64,000 nt of DNA from Yponomeuta sedellus (GCA_934045075.1 OW203721.1:22702181-22766180); one strand, 5' to 3'; positions 43,701-52,173 are shown, numbered from the stretch's first letter. The notes: generated by a model from the sequence alone, not told the origin. Made by a program: numbers and translations.

Positions 43701-44629
43701 TTGTAGACCGTTGAACCGTGTATTATTTATCTACCCAATTCTTTTGTAAATGAATTAGGTAACGACTGCTGTTGTAAAGTCGTGCTTTCACAATGTTAAT
43801 AGACTCGAACACAGTGATCAATTTTTGCTACAAAGATACTACTCGTATCGTGTACACCGGCCATCTTAGATAAAAAAAAAACTGATGGAAACGGCCATGT
43901 TTTTCACTCGAATCGCGCTCTATATAGTCTTAGCTGCTTAGATGAAACCGCAAAAGCAAAATGGCGTTAATATTAGGAACTTCTGCGTTTCGTAAAGAAG
44001 GCTGTGGAAGTGTTTGAAGTACATGGTTTCCATGCCCTGACCAAACTATTCGTTGTCTTAGCTCAGTAAGAAGAGCGCTGGCACGGATAGCCAGAGGTCG
44101 CGGGTTCGAAACCCGGCATGGGTGGAATTTTTAGCCTCTAAATAGGTTTTTAAAGTTGTCCTTAGCACGGGTTAGTGCATTAAAAAATAATATATTCTTT
44201 TTTATCTTGTCAACGACAAACATATTTTATTCCGCTCCTATTCATAATAATTTTTGAAAACGCCTCTAAACTATGGCAACAATCTGACTTCACTAAGATG
44301 TGTCTACACCGCCATCTTAGTGGCCTACAATTTTTACTCACTGACATGTTTCACTCTCTCTGAGCCTAAGATCGTGACTTAACTGAGTTATTTTAATGAT
44401 TTTTTTACCTTTATTTCACGCGGCAGGGCTCGCTAACCGTCGGTCGGACCACATCGACGACATCTTGTTCGCGGAGTGGCGACGCTGCGAGCCCGAGTGG
44501 GCGGCGCTGCACGTCGACGAGGCTGTAGTCAAGAACCAACTCTTCGAGAGCATCTTCCAGAAAGTACTATCCGACACCATTGACGAGTACAAGGTCAAAG
44601 TATTAACTCCCGATCATGACGAAGGATAA
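27456..44629 (+). CDS. Centrosome-associated protein 350-like gene, ten coding exons
   Basis: Exons 27456-27612, 27730-27924, 28584-28712, 30875-31030, 37367-38904, 39274-40411, 40517-40659, 41144-41377, 42596-42734 and 44427-44629 join in phase to 1,344 codons including the stop, with GT..AG at every boundary. The product would be a centrosomal/microtubule-anchoring scaffold. Evidence for CEP350: a conserved coiled coil in exon 6 (LKMREDALKDYTKSQIIWLE, then LKKKQRGALLKLQYECGEMQ) and IPDKPPPPY in exon 8, both resembling vertebrate CEP350 as I remember it. The rest is low-complexity and probably disordered. It is much shorter than the roughly 3,100-residue human protein, and no CAP-Gly signature (GKNDG) is seen. 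An additional exon in the 6.3-kb intron 4 cannot be excluded. Assignment is by recalled similarity. Confidence 0.65.
27730..27924 (+). CDS. CEP350-like exon 2
   Basis: Acceptor ttgttgcag, donor AAGCG|gtaaat, phase 1 to 1. Basic and proline-containing (NNYTLPPRLRRIISLDDPVL). The 65 codons stay open only in the frame dictated by exon 1, which supports it. Confidence 0.7.
27958..27990. repeat. (CA)n microsatellite, intron 2
   Basis: Imperfect CA repeat directly after exon 2. A second one lies in intron 3 at 28743-28788. Confidence 0.8.
28584..28712 (+). CDS. CEP350-like exon 3
   Basis: Acceptor cttgttacag, donor AAAAA|gtaagt, phase 1 to 1. 43 codons, Ser/Lys-rich. Confidence 0.65.
28743..28788. 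repeat. (CA)n microsatellite, intron 3
   Basis: ACACAYACACACAC repeats interrupted by TATA, about 45 bp. Confidence 0.8.
29175..29255 (+). repeat. Family 3 SINE, 3' part only
   Basis: CACAGGGTATCCTAGTGTGG and CAGAAGCAATATAGGTGCC match the family 3 body. The head is absent. Confidence 0.65.
29519..29830 (-). repeat. 5S-rRNA-derived SINE copy 4, in intron 3 of the CEP350-like gene
   Basis: Same body as copies 1-3. The 5S head is degraded (AGCAAAAGCAGGCACGGTCAGG on the minus strand has changes). Confidence 0.7.
29831..30874. other. Rest of intron 3, no gene
   Basis: Contains a short hairpin (CTAAGACCTTTGAT..ATCAAAGGTTTT near 30572-30602) and a LINE-3'UTR-like GAATAGAATAGAAAATATTT stretch. No coding sequence. 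Confidence 0.4.
30875..31030 (+). CDS. CEP350-like exon 4
   Basis: Acceptor cattttccag, donor CAAAG|gttcgt (weak but GT), phase 1 to 1. 52 codons, Ser/Lys/Asn-rich. Confidence 0.6.
31093..32134. mobile_element. TIR element (1,042 bp) inserted into a family 2 SINE
   Basis: Ends GGGGGCCGATTCTCGCCC and GAGAATTGGCTCCC are inverted and match the ends of three 240-260 bp elements (48685-48940, 50193-50442, 55806-56047). Flanks GTTAGACCT and TGAGATTTCC rejoin into the family 2 SINE sequence GTTAGACCTGAGATTTCC, which proves the insertion. A smaller TIR element (31362-31573) is nested inside. No transposase ORF. Confidence 0.75.
31362..31573. mobile_element. Nested MITE with 38-bp TIRs
   Basis: CAGTGCGTTCATATTAACTT on the left is mirrored by AAGTTAATGTGAACGCACT on the right, continuing through CGCGTGAGAGAATTGGTA. 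TA flanks both ends, consistent with a Tc1/mariner-type non-autonomous element. No ORF. Confidence 0.75.
32135..32357 (-). repeat. Family 2 SINE (minus), split by the TIR element
   Basis: TGAGATTTCCGCACTTAGCC down to the head CCGGCGTTCTACACCGCTCC. Its tail end (TTAGTTAGACCT) lies at 31081-31092 on the other side of the insertion. Confidence 0.8.
32440..32505. repeat. Single terminus related to the 47365-47948 TIR element
   Basis: ATTATAAAACTAGTTATGAT and TTCCATTGGTGGCGCTAGTT match one end of the element at 47 kb. The partner end was not found. Confidence 0.5.
32738..32925 (-). repeat. 5S-rRNA-derived SINE copy 5 (truncated, no 5S head)
   Basis: Body CATACTCCATCACGGGGGCC through AAGCCGCCCATAAGGCC. 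It ends before the 5S-like head. An extra GTGGAGTGTAGTGGAATG stretch is inserted. Confidence 0.65.
33023..33179. mobile_element. Hairpin MITE, copy 3
   Basis: Foldback of CACGGTCTTAGTGGATTCGG against CACTAAGACCGTGAAAACC with the same interior as copies 1 and 2. Confidence 0.7.
33180..34198. other. Part of intron 4, no gene
   Basis: No ORF or recognised repeat. A GC-richer stretch (33660-33800) with CGCCCCCGCCGCATAGAC has no coding signal that I can support. Confidence 0.4.
34199..34565 (-). repeat. Family 3 SINE (minus), split by a 125-bp repeat
   Basis: Body at 34199-34325 and tRNA-like head at 34470-34565 (CCGGGGTTCGAGCCCGGGAC) are separated by 34345-34468. That insert has a relative at 49318-49438. 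Confidence 0.7.
34345..34468. repeat. Short dispersed repeat within a SINE
   Basis: TCTATTGAGTGAAGCATTTA, GACTCCTAAGTG and GATACTTACGTAAGAATG correspond to TCTATCGAGTGAAGAATTTA, GACTCCAAAGTG and TAGACTTACGTGATCGCA at 49318-49438. Confidence 0.55.
34660..35216 (-). pseudogene. LINE B reverse transcriptase C-terminus
   Basis: Minus-strand ORF of 159 codons reading MLIPTLTYGRETWVWQKKQE, then RIRNSLIRERCGLKEDVVTR, MLLWFGHVERMKEERLTKQI and RGKWQSLVSAYPSGIQA. This is the standard C-terminal end of a family of lepidopteran non-LTR reverse transcriptases. (TACA)n at 34690-34712 is the element's 3' tail. Only the last part of the ORF is present (5'-truncated). Confidence 0.8.
35310..35945 (-). pseudogene. 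Second LINE B remnant, split by a family 2 SINE
   Basis: Blocks 35310-35400 and 35655-35945 match the LINE B copy at 34.7-35.2 kb (GGACCTCATTTCTACT, CAGCCCTTCCACCACATTAG). The SINE at 35403-35655 interrupts it. More decayed than its neighbour. Confidence 0.6.
35403..35655 (+). repeat. Family 2 SINE inside a LINE B remnant
   Basis: Head GGTAGCGGAGCGATGTAGAA with B box GTGAGTTCGAACCCC, then the family body to CTCAGGTCTAACTAACA. Flanks AATCCCCTA and CATCGCCTA look like a decayed target duplication. Confidence 0.75.
36190..37366. other. End of intron 4, no gene
   Basis: AT-rich. No ORF, RNA or recognised repeat beyond the acceptor of exon 5. Confidence 0.45.
37367..38904 (+). CDS. CEP350-like exon 5 (largest)
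   Basis: Acceptor aatatttccag, donor TTTG|gtgagt. Entered in phase 1, left in phase 0. 512 codons of Ser/Thr/Pro-rich, probably disordered sequence, with repeated SLLK-type motifs near its end (DKSLLKCD, NKSLLKTD). Confidence 0.75.
39274..40411 (+). CDS. CEP350-like exon 6 (coiled coil)
   Basis: Acceptor ttatttccag, donor CGAAG|gtgagt, phase 0 to 1. Its first hundred codons are a charged coiled coil (IRDEQRRAKDLLFVLKMRED onward), the part that most resembles vertebrate CEP350. The acidic linker after it is poorly conserved in type. Confidence 0.8.
40517..40659 (+). CDS. CEP350-like exon 7
   Basis: Acceptor atgtccacag, donor GAGAG|gttagt, phase 1 to 0. Ends with a helical EAERLRLQQIAIERE that continues into exon 8. 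Confidence 0.7.
41144..41377 (+). CDS. CEP350-like exon 8 (PPPPY motif)
   Basis: Acceptor ccatccgcag, donor CCCG|gtaagt, phase 0 to 0. Encodes RSIPDKPPPPYCAP, then EDAFDAFVADFCCER. Its 3' half and donor are repeated three times in the intron that follows (41380-42030). Confidence 0.75.
41380..42030 (+). repeat. Decaying tandem copies of CEP350-like exon 8 3' half with donor
   Basis: Copies of the segment GACTCGGTGACGGAG through GACGCTTTCGACGCCTTCGT to the exon end, plus following intron, have exon-end points at about 41604 (CCCG|gtaatg), 41806 (CCCG|gtactt) and 42011 (donor lost). Period about 200-227 bp. Copies lose internal bases and frame with distance. No copy has an acceptor. Confidence 0.85.
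42236..42306. repeat. Palindrome, 25-bp perfect arms, 21-nt spacer
   Basis: GATAAAATAAACATATTTGT..ATTCT at 42236-42260 is exactly complemented at 42282-42306. It lies in intron 8 of the CEP350-like gene. Confidence 0.9.
42596..42734 (+). CDS. CEP350-like exon 9
   Basis: Acceptor tcattcccag, donor CTCCG|gtatgt, phase 0 to 1. 46 codons including LTTIIRGACEDLKNVL. Confidence 0.7.
42905..43290 (+). repeat. Rearranged family 2 SINE containing an internal inversion and a 48-bp palindrome
   Basis: Plus-strand SINE parts (head near 42930; body 43110-43290) flank an inverted body segment (43024-43095). At the first junction a perfect spacer-free palindrome (42977-43024) has arms AACTGTGGGATAAGGAAAAC GTCG and complement. 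Confidence 0.75.
42977..43024. repeat. Perfect 48-bp palindrome without spacer
   Basis: 24-bp arms meet at ACGTCG|CGACGT (43000/43001). The match ends exactly at T/A mismatches on both sides. Confidence 0.93.
44055..44190 (+). repeat. tRNA-derived SINE, family 1
   Basis: TTAGCTCAGTAAGAAGAGCG, GCGGGTTCGAAACCC, GGGTGGAATTTTTAGCC, CCTTAGCACGGGTTAGTGC. In intron 9 of the CEP350-like gene. Confidence 0.8.
44427..44629 (+). CDS. CEP350-like exon 10 (terminal)
   Basis: Acceptor cacgcggcag, phase 1. Helical C-terminus (RSDHIDDILFAEWRRCEPEW) ending DHDEG and TAA. AATAAA follows at 44643-44648. Confidence 0.75.
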
Positions 44630-44642
44630 CTTGGAGTAAGAA

Positions 44643-44648
44643 AATAAA
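44643..44648 (+). terminator. Polyadenylation signal AATAAA
   Basis: Fourteen bases after the CEP350-like stop codon, so the 3'UTR would be very short. A GT-rich stretch (CTGCTTGTGGCGCGTCTGG) follows. Confidence 0.5.
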
Positions 44649-44649
44649 C

Positions 44650-47364
44650 TGGTTTTAAGTCGACTGCTTGTGGCGCGTCTGGTAATAACGGAATTCGGCG
44701 AGTCAACGCGATAACATTGACTTATGATTTGATTAAGGGTAATGTGCTTGTGCACAAGTTGACTGAGAAGTTAAATCTGGTTTAAGAAATGAAATGTTTA
44801 ATTCTTTTGAGATTTGGATTGTTTGAAAGGAACGTGGAATGTTAAGTTTGACTGATGAGGTAAGAAAAAGAATGATAGGAAGGTAATGAACAACTAAACA
44901 TGTAAGGTTTGAGATTGTCTTCCAGAGTTTGGAACCACCAAATTTGAAGCTCGTAGCATGATAACTGGAGGATAGAACTCTTACAAAAAACATCTTACAG
45001 ACCGTTTGAGTATTTATAGTAATTTTGGAGCGAAGTCATACTCCAACGTAGTCACTGTAAATATAGTATATTCTATAGCATATATAGAAAGTTCCGACGA
45101 AATCTGGATGTTTCACTTAAAAGTTAAGATGATTTAGATAACATATAAACGGCGCCAGATAAAGTTAGAATGTTAGGAACGAAGTCATTTAGATCCAAAG
45201 TTATCTTCTAGAAGGTTCTAACGAATAGTACTTATGAGTATAAGAAGGAAGGTCGGGGTCTGAGCACGGTGATTGTAAAATAAATTAAATAATACAGTAA
45301 CAAAGAAAACGGAAACAAAGAGTTGATTTCTATTTAAAGTTTTCGAAATATTCTGTCAGTGAGTGTCTTCCAGAGGGATCTCGAGTATGGAAATAAGATA
45401 ATCGATTTGTCTTATAGCATGTCTGAACTCTACGAAAAAAATGTATTATTAGATTCGATTATAAATGTTTATATAAAAACTCCTAATAAAATTACAAAAA
45501 AAATGTAAAATGAAAATTTTAAAAAATATTACGGTTGTGCGAAAAAAGCCTCGAAAAGTCGTTTTCGAAAATGAAAATGTCATTATTGCTTGAGAAATAT
45601 AAACTAAACGTACCGATATACCATTGATTGATCGGCGAGTTACATGCGTTTTCTGGTAGTCGAATATGAAATCGCGCATATAAGAGCTGGAGACCGTCCC
45701 TGAACAGTGTAATGCCAAGTCAGTGCTGACCCGGTCCTGACCTGATACTACCCCGTGATCTTATTTCAAAGTCAGTTCAGCGTTGTCGCGTAATACAGAC
45801 TTGTTTACTGAACTACACTGGCTATGTGAACGGGCGAAGTCAGTTCCGCCAGCACTGTCGTTAGTGACTGACTCCGTGTAATCCAGCCATAATTCTTAAA
45901 CATCAGCCCAAGTCGTCTGCGTAAGTCAAGGCGATTCGAGTAAAAACTATGTTGTTTCAAGAAGAATCTGAGACTCCATACTAAAGCCGCTAGGTTTCTA
46001 ATTCTCATTAATAGCACTGCTAATTTAAACGCATGACAACGTCACAAGGGCTCTACTCTAGCTGGGATTAGTACTACTTGATTAGCATTCGGCAATTCCA
46101 GATTTCCAGAGTGAATCAAACATAAAACCAAGTCTAGTCGTTAAATATGAAGATACAACTTACGCAACGCGTGGCATGCAATCCGTGTGGCAGGCAGACA
46201 TGGTGGTTACGGTAACTTACTCCTGCTAATTCAGATAGTGAGATGAATAACCGTTGCACCAAGCTTATTTATCGACTGTGTGTTATACCTAATACATATG
46301 GAAAATTTAGCTTTTTCCTATGTTCCTATTTCCAACGTTGTCATGATTGTAAGTCTATTTTAATAACGTTAGAACTCTTGATACAAGGCAAGCTATATCT
46401 ACCGACTATGCCACACGGCTCAGTGCATTTTAAAAGCAGACACATGTCGCCCTTAAATTGTTTGATGTTAACTCTTAGAAAAAATATATGATGTTGTGTG
46501 TAACCTGCATCGACGTTCATAGTAAGTTCTGTTTTTCAGACTTTCGACATAGGTATAAATAAACAAGTTGTTTCAAAAGTTTGTCCTAAGCGGCGATAAT
46601 AGAAGTCCATTTAGAAAATATTTTGTATGTTATTGGCTAGAGCTATATATTTTGGATGTTTCACTGTATTTTTTTTTATACACACGACCGCGAAGGTCGG
46701 ACCTAGTAAATCTAAGTCCATGGCTCCCATTTTGTATACTTATTTATATTAGTGGAAGTGCATATTTATTTACCTCGTTTATAAGTATTTTTTAGGTATA
46801 AACTTAAAAGAATGTACTCGGCAGTTGAATCGAAACTTAATGATAATTTATGTAAAAACATTTATGTTACAAGAAATTGCTGTAAATTATTATACAATCA
46901 GTGGGTATTAATATACAATGTACATTAATGTACAAGTTTACATGCCCACAATGCACGTAAAAACAGTTTAATTAAAAAGGTGTTCCATCTACCATATGTT
47001 ACGTATTTTTATTAAATTACACCATTTCGTTTAGCAATGGTAATAAAAACGTTTAAAAATATCACATATTCCTTATATTTTATTAAATACCAACTAACTA
47101 AATTAAATATTAATAATAATACATTTTAATAAACTGTAAGTAAATGCACTATGCAAATCATAGCTTATGCTTGACAATTTATGTAGCGACAAAATGTTCC
47201 GGGTGTTTTTGAGACCTTTGCTTCTAATACATAGCGAAAAGCACTTGTTTTATACTCGCTAAGCTGACACAACACTGAGATACACAACGAGACTAACATT
47301 AATACACAGACCTCCAACACCTAGCTCACAAGCATGTAATGTACGTTACCAGTACGGCGCTATT
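44650..47364. other. Intergenic, no gene seen
   Basis: About 2.7 kb of AT-rich sequence downstream of the CEP350-like gene. The ORFs present are short, isolated and without recognisable motifs. Confidence 0.5.
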
Positions 47365-47948
47365 GGGTGCTAACTAACCCCACCAATGGAATAAAAATCG
47401 TAACTCGTTTTATAACACGTTTTTTTCAAAAAGTGAACATCGTAAATCTTAACCATGGCAACTATTTTTAGAACCGACAGTCTAGAACCTAGGATCAACA
47501 TCCTAGGACTCTAATCGATTTCCGCCAAAAACTCCCATCTATCTGAAATCGATTAAAGTCCTTGGACTCCATCGATCTGGTGTTGATATGATCTCGATGT
47601 TTATACTACGTTCTAGGCTCAAAGTTCTAAAAATAGTTATCACAGAAAGATATTAGTAGTTTTGAGGTTTACTTTAAAAAATGTACAGTCTGTTAGCTTT
47701 CAGAATATACCTCGGGCTCTAGGCTTCGGTTTTCGCCTAAAGCACACGAGTGTAATACTATTTCCTGCTCTGTATAAAACTTTTCTTATTATGTTAATTT
47801 AATTAAGTGTCATATTAGTTCCGATATTTCTATTACACGAATATATCCGATTCTATCCGATAGTAGCCGAGGTATATTCTAAAAGCTAACAGACTATTAT
47901 AAAACAAGTTATGATTTTTATTCCATTGGTGGCGTTAGTTAGCATCCC
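47365..47948. mobile_element. TIR element, 584 bp
   Basis: GGGTGCTAACTAACCCCACC and AATGGAATAAAAATCGTAAC on the left are mirrored by GTTATGATTTTTATTCCATT and GGTGGCGTTAGTTAGCATCC on the right (about 50 bp TIR). A second inverted-repeat element (47686-47894) is nested near the right end. No ORF. Confidence 0.75.
47686..47894. mobile_element. Nested MITE (TA-flanked)
   Basis: CAGTCTGTTAGCTTTCAGAA and TATACCTCGGG on the left mirror CCGAGGTATATTCTAAAAGC and TAACAGAC on the right. TA on both sides suggests Tc1/mariner-type insertion. Confidence 0.65.
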
Positions 47949-48524
47949 AAAGCGGTAATGGTAATGCCCGCAGCACTAAATGGTGGGGACAGAAAAGACT
48001 CATCGTACGAATGCATCGCAAATCGCAGAAATGGAAGACATTTCTATTTTATTTTAAATAAATAATCTTTTGTTTCTTCCAGCCTAACTTCGCTGACTAT
48101 CTTTACTGTTTAAGACCTCATGAATGAAATGGGTCGAGTCAATTAAAGGGCTACTAGGGTTCACTAGCCTATAAACTTGGTATTTTTTTAAATTTATAAT
48201 ACGTTATTGCAGAAAGGACAAGGGCCATCGTTGTTTTCCTTCATACTAGAATCTAGTTCGGGCCAAGAATAATTTTGCCAAAAAAATCTGTCTTTAGCAA
48301 AAGTACTTTATTATGCGCCCTAAATTCTAGTAGGTGTGTTCTATAAATAGCTACGTCGTCCGAAGTCTATTTATGAGAGTACATAGTCTTCGTTCCGCTC
48401 TTTGTAGCTAGATGTCGCTCGTATTTCAATTCGCATCACGTGACCCGCGTCGCCATCGCCCTCGCGTGTTTTTTCTGGGAAATAATTCCTAGGTAAGCCG
48501 CCATGTTTCTTGTATTTTTTTCAC

Positions 48525-49040
48525 ATGCGCATGTCGTTACTTCGTTCGGTATGCCTCACCATCTTTGTCTTTTTAATCTGTGACTATCCTGCGCCTACGG
48601 AGGCTGACAAAGACCTAGCCGAAAATCCGACATGTAAAGGGTCATACAGTATAAAGTACTATGGCAAGGGTCTTTCTAAGACCTGGGAGCCAATTCTCAC
48701 TTCATTAGCAAATAATTCGTATAGGTACGATTGGCTTATGACTTGTGAATTCTTCATAAAAAGTCGAGTGACAGCCAAAATTGTATTCTGAACGCCATGC
48801 TAGATTGAATTCGAATGAGAAAATAAATGTCTAATGACTCTGTCGAGTTATCTTATTTTTATGCGACAAATCTCTAAGCCTTCGAACTTCAAATATTTAG
48901 CGTCTACGCTTTCAATTCGCATGGGCGAGAATCGGCTCCCAGATCTTCGAATATCTTCGGAGTCCGTCAAGAAATTTAGGCGATATGGACCGCGGATTTT
49001 ACTTGTTGAGGCAGTAACAGCCAGGAAAAATCCGGGGTAG
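48525..49040 (+). pseudogene. Possible small secreted-protein ORF split by a MITE
   Basis: 48525-48683 reads 53 codons starting MRMSLLRSVCLTIFVFLIC, a good signal-peptide shape, followed by a charged stretch with YYGKGLSKT. A 256-bp TIR element (48685-48940) follows at once. Beyond it, 48942-49040 continues in the compatible frame (SSESVKKFRRYGPRILLVEA) to a TAG. I do not recognise the protein. The frame continuity across the insertion is suggestive only, and both halves could be chance ORFs. Confidence 0.3.
48685..48940. mobile_element. GGGAGCC TIR element, copy A (256 bp)
   Basis: Ends GGGAGCCAATTCTCACTTC and GCGAGAATCGGCTCCC, inverted. Interior shared with copies at 50193-50442 and 55806-56047 (TTCTGAACGCCATGCTAG, GTCTACGCTTTCAATTCGC). 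Confidence 0.8.
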
Positions 49041-49317
49041 TCCCTTAATATAATCAAAGCAAGCGAAATAGTGGACCAGAACATCATTTAATACTTTTCC
49101 CCGAAAAGTTACTGTCAAAAGAATACACCTAGAATAGTTTGATACATTCTGGGCGTTAGCGGTCAAACCGTTTTTGCCTATGAAATGTTATAATGCGGAA
49201 TGATCTTTTTCACCATATTTCATAGCAGTGTAGGTCAGAATCATAATGTAAAATTCGACTGACACTGCGACAAAATTGTGGTCAAAATGTTCAGATCAGC
49301 CCTCGTATTAAGTCTCC

Positions 49318-49438
49318 ACTCTATCGAGTGAAGAATTTAGAGGACTCCAAAGTGCCGAAATATGTATGTATCGGACAGTGGGACTAGGCTAAATCAGACA
49401 ACTGCATACAGTGGTAGACTTACGTGATCGCACCCCAG
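49318..49438. repeat. Relative of the repeat at 34345-34468
   Basis: Shares TCTATCGAGTGAAGAATTTA and CTTACGTGATCGCACCCC-type blocks. Class unknown. Confidence 0.5.
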
Positions 49439-49845
49439 TGAACACTACACAATACTAAATGGGAATATTGTCCTATCGAGTCCTCATTACCATAATTTCA
49501 AATATTCGGCTAAAGGGACTTACAACTATGTCACCAACGAAATCTTCTGAATGGTATAAAATAAACATGTTAAAGTATATTAATATTTAAACAGACGAGT
49601 TCTTCGCAAACAATTTTTCTCGCTCTTTCGTAAATATTGATTTTAATATGGTAGTTGTTGGTAGTTTGAGAACGCCTAATATAATAGTTACAGACTAGTC
49701 AAATTACATGAATAGCTTTATAGCTATAGCTAAACGTTACTTACATAAAAATAAATTACATTTTCCGTTTAAGATGTGCCTTTCACATCTGTTTTCTTTA
49801 GATAGGTAGGCACAACGGTAAATACTGTTTTATAACTTTCGTGAC

Positions 49846-50050
49846 GACCTCTGTGGCGTAGCGGTAGCGCGTCTGCCTACCATGCAAGAGGTCCCGGGTT
49901 TGAATCCCGGCTAGGAACAAAAAAAAACCCCAGGTCTTGGATGTTTACATGTTTGTGATGTCGTTGTTTCTGGTTCCCACGACACAGGGTATCCTAGTGT
50001 GGGGCCAGAAGCAATGTATGTGCCTGTATGTAAATGTTATGTTATGTAAG
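49846..50050 (+). repeat. tRNA-derived SINE, family 3
   Basis: GTGGCGTAGCGGTAGCGCGT, CCGGGTTTGAATCCCGGC, A-run, then the family 3 body to TGTATGTAAATGTTATG. Same length and tail as 7386-7595. Confidence 0.8.
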
Positions 50051-50192
50051 ATAGCTCATCAACCTCTACATTTTAGTTGTGAAGTCGCTCGTAACGTAAC
50101 TCAATAAATTGCACGCATGTAAAATGTTGGTTTGCATTCGACAGTACACAGACACTAATGTAGAAGTATAATATTACGAAATTTGAGTGCCA

Positions 50193-50442
50193 GGGAGCCT
50201 ATTCTCACTTCATTAGCAAATAAGTCGTATACGACTCTTAAGGCTTATGACTTGGAATTTTACGTAAAAAGTCGAGCGGCATCCTAAATCTGTATTCTGA
50301 ACGCCATGCTAGATTAAATTACAAGTAGAAAATAAGTGTCTAATGAATGACTGTGTCGAATTATCTTATCTTATTTTTATGCTACAAATGTCTATATTTT
50401 TACGTCTACGCTTTCAATTCGCATGGGCGAGAATCGGTCTCC
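50193..50442. mobile_element. GGGAGCC TIR element, copy B (250 bp)
   Basis: GGGAGCCTATTCTCACTTC to GCGAGAATCGGTCTCC. Interior matches copy A. Confidence 0.8.
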
Positions 50443-51029
50443 TGATGACTATAATCGTGGCAAGACACTCGTTTCTAAGTAGTGGATTATTTGTATTTTA
50501 AGCCAATACGTCACGCGTGATAATTTAGCCCATAATCTCTCTCTGAGAGTAGGCCTGTGCCCTGAAGTGGGGCATTTATAAAGTATTATACATAATACAC
50601 TTGGATTTCAAGAGACAGGACGGTTTTTGTACACATAATTTAAAGTTCAAGTCACGCGAAATAAATGTTCCCCATTCCAGGGTCTTTTCAAAAAGACCCT
50701 TATTATTAGCTTCTTTGTGAACAGCACAATACACCTTTCACTGGAAATCTTTGATCTCTATCGTGCCCTTTGTAGACAGAGTGCGACAGAGAGAAACTTT
50801 ATCTACCACCTTTTTTGGCCAGTCCAACTGCCTGCCTGAATCCTGATGTTTGCGAGAGCAATTCGTATGAATTGTAACTGCTAGACGATTGGAATCGTTC
50901 AGGATTGGGTGCGCGTACTAAAGAAGAGGCAGGAAGGGAAAAAGTACAGACATACCACCGAAGTCCTAGGCAGTTAGACGGCTAATTTGACCATTTGGCG
51001 GCGACTTATCTACTGTGGTGCTCCAACCA
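50443..51029. other. Intergenic, no gene seen
   Basis: Contains a short CTCTCTGAGAG..GCCTGTGCCC repeat piece (50535-50580) and a small GGTCTTTTCAAAAAGACC hairpin (50686-50703). Nothing coding. Confidence 0.45.
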
Positions 51030-51090
51030 TTACTGGGGTTTTCTGGGCGGGCCTTATAGCCTATAAGGCCCGCCCAGAAAACCCCAGTAA
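51030..51090. repeat. 61-bp palindrome, 30-bp perfect arms, 1-nt spacer
   Basis: TTACTGGGGTTTTCTGGGCG GGCCTTATAG, then C, then the exact complement. It lies immediately beside the next element. Confidence 0.95.
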
Positions 51091-51102
51091 GTTATAGGGT
51101 AA

Positions 51103-51415
51103 GGGACCATTATAAATTACGTCACACATAAGGAGGAGGGAGCGGTTCGACAAAGTGTAAATTTCGTGACGTCACAAAAACATTAAAGACGAACTTTGCA
51201 CTATTAACGAAGTAGGTACTCAAAACATTTGCAATGCTTGATATAAAACTAATTTCGGAACTGCTTGAATTCAATAATTTTTAAATGTAACATTGCAAAA
51301 TTTTTGACGTCACACTAGGGAGGGGAGAGTCTCACAAATGTGACCAGCTGTGACTAGGACGGGGGAGGGGTCAATAAATCACGAAATTCGTGTGACGTAA
51401 TTTATGGATGGCGTC
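51103..51415. mobile_element. MITE with AATTACGTCACA termini
   Basis: TATAAATTACGTCACACA on the left mirrors TGTGACGTAATTTATGG on the right, with CGTGACGTCAC motifs and G-rich tracts (GGGAGGGGAGAG, GGGGGAGGGG) inside. This layout resembles a repeat I know from many arthropod genomes. No ORF. Confidence 0.6.
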
Positions 51416-51900
51416 TAAGCACCATACCACACCTTCTACTAAGGCACCATACGGTATCAAAACTTCTTCGGCTCTTTGTAATTGCACTGGAAAGTAGAAA
51501 ACTCTCCTAAGTTAAACAATTCACAGCCAATAATATTCACCTTTACAATGCACCAGGGTTGTTTGGTGCACTACGAGTGTACTATCGCCGCCTGTTACGT
51601 TACAAGTGACTTGGCAACACAACACACATCATTCCTTTGCCGAAAAGTGGTTGAACTATCCAGTTATACGAACAACTTTGAAGTCCCAAAAATAAATGAT
51701 GAGCGTTTCTATAGGTACTAACAAAGAGTACTAACAAAAAAATATAACCACAAATGTCAACGCCTACGAACCTACTATAAATGTGAAAGATGTGAAATTT
51801 TTTGTGGCTCAACCACACAATAACGGCTGAACGGATTTACATGAAACTTGGCGTACAGATCCACAAAGATCTGAATTGAGACGTAGGATTGTTGATAGAT

Positions 51901-52173
51901 AGCGGTGGTACAGGAGTGGTAGAATGCCGGCTTCTCGGGAGGTCGTGGGTTCCAATCCCGGCAGGTATCAATGACTTTGTTTTCTAACTTACGAATATGT
52001 GCATTTGTGAAGTTATAATATCAAAACCACTCGCTAACGGTAACGGAAAACATCGTGATGAAACTCTAGTGTCTGAAGATTATGAAGGTCTGGTATGTTA
52101 ACGATACCTCGGCGCTTGTTACGTACAATGGCCCAGCTATGAGGCTAAGAGCGGAAATCTCAGGTCTAACTAT
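51901..52173 (+). repeat. tRNA-derived SINE, family 2
   Basis: AGCGGTGGTACAGGAGTGG, GTGGGTTCCAATCCCGGC, then the family body to AATCTCAGGTCTAACTATC. Preceded by a dispersed-repeat fragment (51800-51880). Confidence 0.75.

Noticed and set aside
51482..51721. 79-codon plus-strand ORF
   Set aside because: No family resemblance, no splice or promoter context, flanked by repeats.
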